Positions 11,133 through 21,490 of a stretch of DNA of 64,000 bases are shown piece after piece. The notes under the pieces are model-generated. The model saw only the letters and a list, made by a program, of their open reading frames with translations. It was not told the origin of the DNA and ran no database searches. The DNA comes from Sequoia sempervirens (Eukaryota; Streptophyta; Pinopsida; Cupressales; Cupressaceae). The DNA is taken from positions 495,078,320 through 495,142,319 of the forward strand of contig VDFB02270651.1 of the NCBI GenBank assembly GCA_007258455.2, given 5' to 3'. Position 1 is the first letter of the stretch, and the number at the start of each line of letters is the position of its first letter. Position numbers and translations under genes: made by a program.

Positions 11133-14100
11133 TCATTGGTCACTAGCTGCCATAACATCTTTGGCTTCCTTTAAAGCCCTCACCATTATTTCAATCTTTG
11201 GACCAATTAGTCCTCTGAGTTCACATGTTCTTCCTACAACCTTGTCATTTTCATGCTTCAAACTCCTTATTTTTTCAAGCAGAGATATTACCTGACCTTC
11301 TTGCTTACCAACATCACCAGCTAACGGATCAAAAGCATCAGAAATGATAGCCAATTGTTTTTCAAGATCCTTCACCTTCTTCTCATTGACTTCAGTAAAT
11401 TTGGACAAAACCAAACATGACTTATAGGCTTTTCCATCTTCAGATAGTGAACCTTGAATATTCTTCATACAGGTGGCTAACAGAGCTTTATCATTTGCAA
11501 TCATTTCTTTCAACCTACTAAACCTTTTTCCATCAAACTCTTTTTGCACTTTAACCATGGCTGACCTCTCAAGAGACTTGAAATGAGTACTTACATAATT
11601 TATGAGCTCCTTTAGTTCACCGAAGGAGGAACCTAATGGATCCTTAGCATGAGTTGGAATAATTTTCTCTAGAACTCCATATGCAAGACCTAAAAGTTCA
11701 TTGTCCTCAATGTGGGACTTCATCAATTATTCTCTAGCCTTTTCCTGGGCAAAAGATGCAACTTTCATTTTCTGAATTGGAGACAAGGTGGATAGATTGA
11801 TCGGACCTTCAACCAATTCAAGATCAAATTATTCCTGTTGATTTACCAAAAATTTCTTCACTACCTCGGCAGTGTCTCTTGCATCCACTGGAATTTCCTT
11901 AACTTGAACCTTTTCTTCTCCAACTCTTGGTTCTTCAGTAACTTTTTCTTGATTTCCTTTTGGAGTTTCAACTTCTTCATTTGGCATCTCCTTTCCTTCA
12001 GCTAAAACAACCTTAGGAGCTTTAGTCTCCATAGGTACTTTTGTATTACCCACATCAGGAGGAATATGATTATCCTCAGTACCTACATTCACCTCCTCAT
12101 GTACCGGATCTTCAACATTCACTTCCTCAATATTGACCTTGTTCCTTGACATAAATGCTTCTAGTATTTTCTTGGTTTCATCAACAACAACACCAGTTTC
12201 ACTAATCATCAGATTGTTCACCCTTGTTTTGATTTTAAATTCCTTCTTGGCCTTGTTCAGGAGTGATTTCATCTCCTCAATAGACATTTTAGGACATAAG
12301 TCTGCAAGAATTCCCTTTCTCATATGCTCTTCTTTTGTCCTAGCAGCTACTCTTCTCATTTCCAAAACCTCATACAAACTCTTAGGTAAGCCAAACAAAA
12401 TTTCAACAAGAACTTTATTGAAAATATTCAGATGTTTTATTGTTGCCTCCTCAAGAATTCTTTGTCCTGATTCATCAAAAGTTTCATACCATTTGTAGAG
12501 GGGTTGGAGGTTTCCATCCTTGACAACAACATTCTCAACTTCTTCAACTGATGTACCTGGTTTGTCATTTTTTGCCTTCTTTTTCTTTTCCTCTTCATCA
12601 GAGGATTTGCTCTTGGTTATCTTTGTAGCCTAAGTTTTGGTAGACTTTATTTCTTTCGCACCTTCATCTGTCTCAGTCTCCTCATCTTCTGAGACAGCTT
12701 TATAGGTTCTTGTTCTTCTTCCTCTTACTGGAAGCCTTGTCTTCAGTTTGCACAGGAACTAACTTGGCTACAGGAGTGGATGGGGATGGAGAACTCCTTG
12801 CTGATCTAGTGCGGATAGAGGATGCTATCGGAGTAGCAGGTTTGGTTTTTGTTGGTTTTTCTCCTGCTTCAACTTCATCTCTCTTCCTTCTAGCTTCTTT
12901 CAATGCTTTTGCAAGTATACCAAAAATTTATGCAATGACTTCCACTTCTTTTCTTACTCTTCTGATAAGCTTAGGCTTCTTTAGCTCCTCATACACCTGC
13001 ATATTCTTTTTAGCATAGGTTCCAAACCTCTCTTCTTCCAGATCCTGAGGTTTTCTCAACAAATGTTCTGCATACATCTCCAAGATGCTCTCCTCGACTT
13101 CATATCTCATAGGCATAATCCATACCATTTTGGGATCAACAACTTCCATTAGGCATTGGTCAATATCCACCATGAAACATATTGTATCTTTGTACTTCTC
13201 TACAATTGAAGTAGGAAATCTTTCTCTAGCATGCATCATACTCTGAAATTTTTTTAAGTACCCCTAGAGGGCAATTGTTTTGGTCTGTCTGTCATCAGTT
13301 CCATACAATATATCTCTTATTTGAATAGCTATAGGTTGATTACTTTGCCAATGAACTTTCCCAACACCCAAAACCTCACTCATGAAATAAAAGAACAGAC
13401 ACAACAACAAATTACCATATTTAAAAGTATTCTTTTTGTCTTTCTTAATCTTACCCAGATTCTCCATCAGCTGACTTCTGAGCAGCTCACATAGGTCATA
13501 ATCTGCATTTTCTTTTACCATCTGATAGGCTGCATAAATGGCAATACCAGATACTGAATTATCTCGGTTGGAGTGGTAAACCTTGTAGCCAATGACCATT
13601 GATGCAAATTTTACATCCACTTCAACAATGTCTTCGATTGTCATTGTCGTCCTATGAAATTGTGCATCTGTTGCATCAGTAACCGTATGATTCTTTACTG
13701 ATTTCAAGATTGGCAGTCCACCGGAGGAATTTAGACATGTGACTGCGCTTATAGCCTCTTTCGTAATCTTGAAAGGTATATTCAGCCACATGAACTCGGC
13801 TCAAAATATATCTTACCCATTCACTTTCCTCAAATATGGGGAATTTCACCATTTGCGTGAACTTCTTCTCTTCTGGGGTTTTGTATTCCAACTTAATAGT
13901 GAAGTCCTCTCCAATTATATGGTTGGAATACAAATTCAGCAATTGTGAGCTTCCTAACTCTTCAATGTTAGCATGAATGTAATCCCTAATGTCTTAAGTA
14001 TGCAAGACACCATAAGGTATAGACGAAAATGCACCGAGGGGCTCGGTCTCAACAGACTTAAAAGGATGCCACTTGAACTTTGAATGGGGCCTGTCCTTGA

Positions 14101-14150
14101 CTTCTACTACCAATGGAGTGCCATTTTTGCAAATTCACAAATTCACAGGT
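11133..14150 (-). pseudogene. Large unknown ORF of the Sirevirus-like element (ORFX)
   Basis: Reading on the minus strand, an ORF of roughly 950-1000 codons runs from about 14150 to 11133, broken by a few stops and frameshifts (near 13780 and 12450). The N-terminal part (EVKDRPHSKFKWHPF, EYKTPEEKKFTQMVKFPIF) leads to a globular stretch, CLNSSGGLPILKSVKNHTV to YGNLLLCLFFYFMSEVLGVG, which vaguely recalls the plant-transposon/Athila-ORF1 type domains. Next come a basic Ser/Pro/Thr-rich tract (about 12720-12860) and a C-terminal coiled coil (KVKDLEKQLAIISDAF, SLLEKIRSLKHENDKV). There is no RT, integrase, protease or clear membrane-anchor signature. Its place between gag and the 3' LTR matches that of the env-like ORF of Sireviruses and Athila. 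Function unknown. Confidence 0.7.
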
Positions 14151-14529
14151 TTTTCCAATAAATACCTTTTTGTCAGATTGGAGTTTAATCGTTGAATCCT
14201 CTTCACACTTGAATCTCGCCGCAACTCAACAAAGTTCACTCCAGGGCTCTCCAAACTTCCAAAATGCAAAGTGACAAATGAAGGATAAAAGTGACCTTTT
14301 ATTGTTCACACACCTAACCCTTTTTTTCGCAATAAATGCATTTACCCTAACTCATCCAGTTACCATGTTTCCATGCATAGTGATAGATAATTCTTCTACG
14401 GATCTCCAACACTGTGAAACACTTTCTCCAATTGATTGAACAACATCTGAAAAGCATCTGAGCACTTATTGAACTTATCCACATTTCAGTGCCAATTACG
14501 GATAGGGGGTTAAGAGATTTTCTTAACAA

Positions 14530-14540
14530 CTCCCCCTAGG
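14530..14540 (-). promoter_or_regulatory. Internal polypurine-like tract between gag and ORFX
   Basis: CCTAGGGGGAG on the minus strand, just after the gag zinc-knuckle frame ends. It resembles the tracts at 10751-10927. In autonomous relatives such tracts lie after pol, so this may mark the point where pol was deleted. Confidence 0.5.
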
Positions 14541-14555
14541 CCAAAAGGCCTAAGA

Positions 14556-15715
14556 CTAATTCCCAGAGGAATTACCAGAAGCATATTTTGGTGTTGGAAT
14601 ATTTTCTTCAATAGAAGGATTCTTCTTCACCCATTTCTTTTGCATTTGCCTCCCGATCACATCAGTAGTGACTTTAGATTTTCCCTTAACATCCTGTTGT
14701 ATGTTTTGATTTACTGAACCTCTTCTACTCCAATAGAATCTAGCAATGTGGCCAAATTTGTTGTAGTTGTAACACACAACATTTCTCTGTCTGAACCTAC
14801 TGTTCCACTGATTTTTCCTTGATTTGCATTGATTAGCAATATGCCCAAGTCTATTGCATGCATAGCATCTGACATCTCTATGAGGGTTGTTCATCACATT
14901 TCTACATTTATTTGACTTATGACCAAACTTATTACAATTGAATCACTGACCTGAGAATGATGGTCCACTTGGATTCATCATGCTTCTACACTGAGAATCC
15001 ATATGACCAAACTTATTGCAAGTAAAACAATAACCATTAAATCTATGAGCATTTGGCTATCTTATCGGATCTCTTATAGCTCCATTCATCTGATTTCCTT
15101 GCGTATATCTCCTTTGTTCGGATTTGGAACTTTCTCCTTCTTCATAACCAAGTCCTCACTTGTCACCATCAGTCCTCTGACCTTTAATCAATTCATCAAG
15201 CTTGGCTGAGCTAGCTTTGAATTTCTCCTTGTACTCATTTGCAACAGTAAGTTCATTTATGAGATCATCAAGCTATTTTTCAAGCACTTCCTCATTGTTT
15301 TTAGATTGTTCTAATTCATTGTCCAACTGGCTACATACATAGATTTGTCTTTCAAGGATTGAGCAAGTTTTTCTTCATTCTTCTTTCTATCTTCAATCTC
15401 CTTGGTCATTCTTATCATGATAGATTCCATCTCACACTTCAGGGCAGCATTTTCTCTGGAGAACTTTTCACATTCTTCTATTTTCTCTTTCAAGGCATGA
15501 CTCAGTTGTTCATCTTCCATGCTTCTATTCTTCTGCTTAAGTTGATCACATAATTCTTTTCTTTTCTCCCTTGATTCATTGATTTTTTCTTTCAATGACC
15601 GAATGAATTTCTCTGCATTCTCAAGATTTTCTTGCAGTTCCTTGTTCTCAAATTTTGACTGGTCAAGATCATCCAGGGCCACCAAAATTTATTGTCGAAG
15701 ACTGCTTGTATCCAT
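14556..15715 (-). pseudogene. Sirevirus-like gag with coiled coil and four CCHC zinc knuckles, decayed
   Basis: Starts at ATG 15715, about 65 nt after the PBS, with a TAA eight codons in. A long coiled coil follows (NKELQENLENAEKFIRSLKE, LSHALKEKIEECEKF), then LDELIKGQRTDGDK and GLGYEEGESSKSEQ, a pattern typical of the C-terminal half of plant Sirevirus gag. Four tandem knuckles follow at about 15030-14740: CFTCNKFGHMDSQC; a second with its first Cys codon now TGA (FNCNKFGHKSNKC); CYACNRLGHIANQC; and a decayed CYNYNKFGHIARFY. The N-terminal UBN2/gag domain expected in copia gag is absent. Several stops and a frameshift near 15320 make it non-functional. Confidence 0.85.
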
Positions 15716-15765
15716 TGAAAACACTTTCCAAGATCTCCCCAGGCTGTTAGACTTCTTTCGAGGAA

Positions 15766-15782
15766 CTAGCTCTGATACCAAT
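15766..15782 (-). promoter_or_regulatory. Primer binding site (initiator Met tRNA) of the Sirevirus-like element
   Basis: Minus strand TGGTATCAGAGCTAG, two bases (AT) from the 5' LTR end at 15783. It is the standard plant copia PBS complementary to the 3' end of initiator tRNA-Met and fixes the element's orientation. Confidence 0.93.
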
Positions 15783-16900
15783 TGTTGGAAACAAGCAACA
15801 CTGAGAGGGGGGGTGAATCAGTGTTCTGCAAAAATGAACTTTATTAATTTGATCTTTAATCCACTTAGAACATTCAACCAAAAGAAATATGCAGAAATAG
15901 AAAGCAAACAACCATAACACCATAACACAGAGATTTTTACGTGGAAACCCTATTAGGGGAAAAACCACGGTGGATGGCCAATCCACAATATGATTTGAGT
16001 ATACCCAAAAGAAAGATTACAATATGGGAATGCACTTGCATTCAGGCACACTGCCTAGAGCTCACTACTCAAAATAGAAAGGCACACTACCTTACAAAGT
16101 TTTTGATTAGATCCAAGAGAATGAACTGAGAGAATAACATCTACAAATGCTTGATTATAGTTCCGATTAGGCTTAGTAGTCGATCTTTTGTCCTTCAGAC
16201 TGATTTTGCACTTCTGCTTTGCTTTGCTCTGACTCGCACCACAAAATCTTTAATGCATAAGTGAAACTATGCATAATCACTCAATCACCTTTCTGATGTT
16301 CACAACACACATCGACACATCTTACATACATACCAAAATGATGTAATAGATCACTTATATATATATATATATATATCTGTGACTAAAGATTTAATCGCTA
16401 CAAGTCAGCTCCAATAAAATAGAAAAACATTTGCAACTGTTGGCTCAAATCATGAATAATATTTAATGTGCATCCACAATGGTCGGCCATAGCTTAGCTC
16501 GGACCAAAATCAAAATTCACAAACACAAAAACATTTGAGTAAACACTCCTTGAATATTTGCGACACGTTATATCAACTGGGTCAGCCTCCAAACACAGAT
16601 GAATAGAAATATATCCAACCGGATCTCCATACTTGCACACAACTTGATACGAGGCATTGAGATTTTTGGATAACACAAGACATGCATTGATCAACCTCCC
16701 ATGAGATCCACAACTCAAAATAACAACAAAAAATCTACATGTGAGTTGATGAACACAAAACTCTCAGATGCACTATTCTTCCTTGACTGTCTTCAATCTG
16801 TCTACCGGTATGAGAAAATGATGACGTGCAGATCCAATCACTGACTAGGGTTTCCATCAATGACAACACCAAAAATCATTTGCAATGTCTCTTTCCAAAA
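15783..16900 (-). repeat. 5' LTR of the Sirevirus-like element
   Basis: Direct repeat of 9646-10750. The outer end is mutated from CAACA to CAAAA at 16896-16900. It contains a (TA)n run at about 16356-16376, longer than in the other LTR, overlapping the likely TATA region of the element promoter, and the G-run CTGAGAGGGGGGGTGAAT at 15801-15818. Confidence 0.92.
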
Positions 16901-16905
16901 AGAGT
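16901..16905. repeat. Right TSD (AGAGT) of the Sirevirus-like element
   Basis: Second copy of the 5-bp duplication at 9641-9645; LINE A ORF2 resumes right after it. Confidence 0.9.
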
Positions 16906-19900
16906 GCTATTCATGACAGAAGTCAAGGGAAACATGGTTAAAAGAGGGTGAGAAAAACACCAAGTTCTTCCACAAATCAACAATCTCCAATAGAAATAGG
17001 AACAAGATTGCAGAGACCAAGAATGGAGAAATAGTATAGTCTATTGAGGAGGTTAACAAGGAGGCGGTCAAATTCTTTGAAGAAATTATAAACAAGGAAA
17101 GCCAGGAAAACAGGGCAGTAAGGGATAATATGTTGAGTGCAATTCTCTCAATCATAAAAGAGGAACGAAATATGCACCTGTATCAAAACATCCCTTGGAA
17201 GAGATCAAGAAAGTAGTCTTCCAGATGAACCCTGACAAGGCCCTAGGCTTTGATGGATTCCCAGTCGGCTTCTTCCAAAGATTCTGGGACACAGTTGGGA
17301 AAGATCTAGGGGCGGCAGGAGAGGAATCAAGAAGAAGAATGACAATGATGCGGGCAGTGAATCACACTTTTTTGGCTTTAATTCCCAAGAAAAATGATCC
17401 ACATACAATGAGTGATTTCAGACCAATTGCACTATGTAACACAGTGTACAAGGTGGTCACCTAAATAATAGCAAACAGGCTCAGGGAAGTATTAAATGAG
17501 GTGATATCAAAAGAATAGAGTGGCTTTGCTCTAGGGCGGTCAATAGTGGAAGGAATAATCACTGCTCATGAAACTATACATTCAATCAAAAAATAAAGAG
17601 GCCTGCATGATTTTAAAACTAGATATCCTCAAAGCATACGACATGGTAGATAGACAATTTCTCTTGGGGGTGTTGAGGAAATTTGGATTTGGGGAGAACT
17701 GGATCAAGTGGGTTAAAATTTGCATCTCCATAGCTAAATTCTCAGTACTAGTGAATGGTTCTGCTCATGGCTTCTTCCCCTCCACAAGGGGGTTAAGACA
17801 AGGTTATCCCCTATCCCCATTCTTGTTCATAATCATGGTAGAGGTTCTTGGTAGAGGGATTCAAAGATTGAGAAGGGAAGGAAAGTGGAAAGGTGTTCAT
17901 GTGGCCAATGGATTGGAACTCTCAACACATCTCCAATTTGTAAATGACACAGTTCTGATGGTAGAGACCATTAGGAGGGAAGCAAGAGTGATCAAAATAT
18001 TTCTAGATGACTACTGCAGGGCTTCAGGGCATAGCATCAACTAGGGAAAATCAGAGGTATTTTTTCTAAACATTCAACCAAGCCTGTAGAAAGATTTAGC
18101 CAAGATCCTGAATTTGAGAGTAGCAACACTGCCAGGTCACTTCTTGGAGATGCCCTTGTTTGCAGGTATCAACAAAAAGTGCTATTGGGAGAATCTAGTT
18201 AATAGCTACAAGAATAGGCTGCGAACTTGGAAAGGCAAGTGGTTGTCCTTAGCAGGAAGATTACTAATGGTCAAATCAGTTTTTTCAGCCATTCCGGTGT
18301 TCTCAATGTCATGCTTAAAATTACCCAAAGTAGTGGAAGAGGCCCTCACCCAAATTTTCAGGAAATTCTTTTGGAGTGGAATAGGGGATCAGAATAAATT
18401 TTCTTTATTGGCCTGGGATAAGGTGTGCAAACCCAAGGACACTGGTGGAGTAGGGATCAAACAGCCGTCCATAATGAATCAGGCCATAGGGGCCAAATTG
18501 GTATGGGACATTCACACAAAAGGTGAGCAAAAGTGGGTAAGAATCATAAGGAGAAAGTATCTAGACTCAGATGATTCGGATAGAATTCTCACTACAATTA
18601 ACCCCCTGAGAGGATCAATAATTTGGAATTTTATACTGGACTATAGGGATATAATAGCAAAACATGTAACTTGGGAAGTCAGAAATGGGAATAGTGCATC
18701 CTTTTGGAATGATTCTTGGTGTGGAAAACCAACCATCAGTAGTACTCTGGGCTTGGATGAAATCAGAGAGGAAAAAACAAGGCTCTGGGGGGATAAGGTG
18801 GCCAACTATGGTAGGAGGAATGACAACCAAGGAACCTACAGCTGGAGCTGGAATGATCTCCAAACTCTCAATGCTCCTCAAGCTCAAAAAGATGCATTGG
18901 AAAAGATCCTCAAAGACAGGTATTTTTTCCCATCCAATGACCAGGACATGATCTGATGGTGTGGGTCTGCAACAGGCACATACAAGGTGAAGCTTGGATA
19001 CAAGATTAAGGAGATGGTGATGGCTCAACAAGACTAGCCATGCAAATTGTTTTGGGGCAGGCAAGGCTGGAGTTTTTGCTTGGATGGAAATTCAGAGAAG
19101 AATCCTCACAAAGGATAGGTTAGCCACCTTTGGAGTACAAGGCCCAGGAAGATGTTCTCTATGCAAAGAGAATGAGGAATCAACAGACCATCTTCTCCTG
19201 ACATGTCCCTATGCAAATGATTGTTGGAATATAGTGAGAAACAAGCTGAACTTGCAATGCCCCATGCCAACAGATCTTGCATCCTGATTCAAAATGTGGC
19301 CCCAAAAGGGAAATAAATCTATTTTTGGGGGCATATGGCAGATAACCCCATCCATTGTGATATGGGAGCTATGGAAGGAGGGAAACAGGAGAATCTTTCA
19401 AGGGAAAGAGATGAATAAAGACAAAATATGGGACAAAATTGAAAGAGCCATAATAGAGTTGGTAAACAAGGATGTTGAGAGCAGAGTAGGAAAACAAGAA
19501 ACTTTCACAAACTGGGATGATTGCCTAACCAAAAAATTTATTGGCCTCAAACCTCCATTGTTGAGTGGGAATGGATCAACTCAGTCAACTAAGGCAAAGA
19601 GAGTGGAAGTAGCATGGAAGGCACCAAAACCAAGATGGACTAAGATGAATTTTGATGGGGCAGCTCATGGAAACCTAGGCCCAGGTGGTGTTGGTTGCAT
19701 TGCAAGGGATGCACAGGGCAATATCATAGCAAAAAATTCCACACCTCTAGGCATTTGCTCGAACAATGAAGCTGAGTTCAGAGCAACAGCCATTGGTCTA
19801 CAGTTGGGGCTCGATCCGGGAGTGAAAAATAATAATTTAGAAGGAGACTCCATGATCACAATCAATGCCATCAAGAGAGGCACCACTCCAAACTGGAAAC

Positions 19901-20322
19901 TCAATCATCTGTTGCAAAGTGTCAAGCAATTGGCAGACAAGTTTGAGGCCTTCAAAATTAGCCATATTTACTAAGAAGGAAATGACAAGGAAAATGAGTT
20001 GGCAAAAAAGGCATTAGAGAATTCCATGTAGGAAAAAGCGAGAGCCGGCACTGGAGGAAATTTCTATCATCGGCACTTCAATTGGCGGCGAAAGAATAAC
20101 ACATGGTATCAAGGACAAAATCTAGAGATTTATTTGACAAGACATGGGTCATCAATAAAAGGTAACTTGAGCAAGCAAATCAAACAAGTTCTGAGGAAAA
20201 GGAAAGGATGGGCAGATCTCATATTACCATGCATTAATTTCATTAAGTACCACCAGCAAGGTGGTGGCAAGCAAACACGCTCCAAAGGGCACGAACATAG
20301 AAAAGCTAATTATGAGGATTAA
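16906..20322 (+). pseudogene. LINE A ORF2, 3' part: reverse transcriptase, zinc knuckle, RNase H, basic tail
   Basis: Continues from 9640. QKSRETWLKEGEKNTKFFHK leads into RT: DKALGFDGFPVGFFQRFW, LALIPKKNDPHTMSDFRPIA, motif A LKLDILKAYDMVD, motif B GLRQGYPLSPFLF, and motif C FVNDT in place of FADD (second catalytic Asp changed to Asn). The thumb and connection region follows (18114-18956). The CCHC knuckle CSLCKENEESTDHLLLTC is at about 19153-19206. RNase H spans about 19630-20030 with NFDGAAHGN, SNNEAEFRA and LEGDSMITI; the last motif has GNDKENELA where NxxAD is usual. The same frame continues, through one TAG, as a Lys/Arg-rich tail of about 100 codons to 20322. Frameshifts near 17170 and 17570 and several stops make it dead. 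Confidence 0.9.
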
Positions 20323-20441
20323 GGCCTTCATTCTTAAAAGACCTCGGCTGGTGTAAATTTGTTCAATCACATCAGTGGCTTTTCAGAATGAGGGCGTTAG
20401 TAATTTTTAGAGAAGCAGTGCAGTTGGGTTGTGGTAGCACA

Positions 20442-21161
20442 ATGGAGACTCCGCTAGCCTTGGATATGTCAAAATAACAAGAATCCTTCTGAGGCGTAGT
20501 GACAGACATGAGACTGTAGGGATTGTTGGCCTCTTCTCATCCGTTGGTTCTTTGGGCAACCAAAAAGGTTGTAGGACCAGAATTCCTGAGAGCGTAACAC
20601 AGGTTTAGGTCAAATTCAGAGATCCCAGCCATGTTCCTGGTTGTTCTCCTCCACATGGGTGTTTCAAAGGAAGTAGGGAAGAAGTTGACACAGATGGGCT
20701 TCATCCATGCATGGCTGGGAGACATCGATGTGGCCCTAAACAATGTGGATGAGAACAAGAAAATCCCAATGCCGCAAAACTATTACATGATGCAGATGCG
20801 AAGGGAGGTCATGAAATTTCCCCTGATCTGAACCATTGATCTAGAAGGGTTCAAAAAGTTGTGAGATGAGCGTGAGCCAAGCATTACTTTCCTCCTCAGA
20901 GCAGCCAAGTTGGTAACCAACCTTTTGCGAGGCTGGGCAATGAGGTTCATGGAGGACAAAGGGCTCTCAGAAGAAATTGTTGCAGGGGATGATGATGATT
21001 AGGGCTTCGACTCCAAAGAGGAATGGCGCCAGAACGACCCCAGAGACCCTGAGGAGAAGGCGAAAGGCCCGACTCACTAGAATTGCGGAGCGGATTGCCT
21101 AGTGGTAGCGAACTACATTTCCTACATGAAGCACATGGAGTCAGACGATGATGAGGATTGA
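20442..21161 (+). pseudogene. Third reading frame of LINE A (ORF3), 239 codons with eight nonsense codons
   Basis: From ATG 20442 to TGA 21159-21161 one frame reads as protein-like sequence for 239 codons with no frameshift, interrupted by eight stops (codons 12, 17, 26, 52, 130 and three later). All eight (TAA, TGA, TAG) can arise by C-to-T change from CAA, CGA, CAG or TGG. Segments between the stops look like a globular helical protein (HMGVSKEVGKKLTQMGFIHA, FLLRAAKLVTNLLRGWAMRF) with an acidic C-terminal tail (AGDDDD, MESDDDED). It lies 119 bp after ORF2 and inside the LINE's target-site duplications, so it belongs to the element. I recognise no family. Confidence 0.6.
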
Positions 21162-21467
21162 AGAAGTATGTTGGGTCTAGTACAGTTTCAGTATTTCCAT
21201 AGTTTTATTACAGTGATAGCAAAGTATTAGGGTCTAGTAAGTTGCAGTCAGTCCCGGGATAGTAAGCAAAGCCTGTGTCACAACTAGGAAATTTTGTATT
21301 GAAAATTGTAAATGCATACACATATTGGTTAGGAAAGGGATGTAGGAATGGCCATTTTGGTAGGGAAGGCCATCAAGGAAGTCTTTTTTGGTTATCAAAA
21401 ACTCATTTAAACTCCTTTTTGAAGAAATACAGGGTGTTGCCCCTTAGCAGCGATTCAACTAGCAAAA

Positions 21468-21490
21468 AATAATAATATAATCTATATATA
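21468..21490. repeat. Right target-site duplication of LINE A
   Basis: Identical to 6704-6726, directly after the A-run at the LINE 3' end. Confidence 0.8.

Larger units (their letters stand above)
9646..16900 (-). mobile_element. Pol-less Sirevirus-like (Ty1/copia) LTR retrotransposon nested in LINE A
   Basis: The 7255-bp element has two LTRs, a 5-bp TSD (AGAGT), a PBS complementary to initiator methionine tRNA, polypurine tracts and minus-strand internal ORFs. The right LTR is its 5' LTR. Gag has a coiled coil and four CCHC knuckles. No protease, integrase, RT or RNase H is seen in the 5-kb interior; instead a second large ORF of unknown function occupies 11133-14150. Multiple CTCCCCCT-type tracts (polypurine on the element strand) are a Sirevirus hallmark. 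The LTRs differ by roughly 5-6% over the stretch I compared by eye, so the insertion is old. It is non-autonomous. Confidence 0.9.
6727..21467 (+). mobile_element. LINE A: full-length L1-type non-LTR retrotransposon, interrupted
   Basis: Full-length plant L1-clade LINE of about 7.5 kb once the nested LTR element (9646-16900 plus one TSD copy) is removed. Order: short 5' leader, ORF1 (6750-8610), ORF2 (8607-9640 continued at 16906-20322), a third degenerate ORF (20442-21161), 3' UTR and a short A-run at 21464-21469. Identical 23-bp repeats flank it. Every ORF has several nonsense codons, mostly explicable as C-to-T changes, and ORF2 also has a few 1-bp frameshifts and a mutated RT active site, so the copy is dead. 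The exact 5' base could be anywhere from 6727 to about 6745. Confidence 0.92.
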
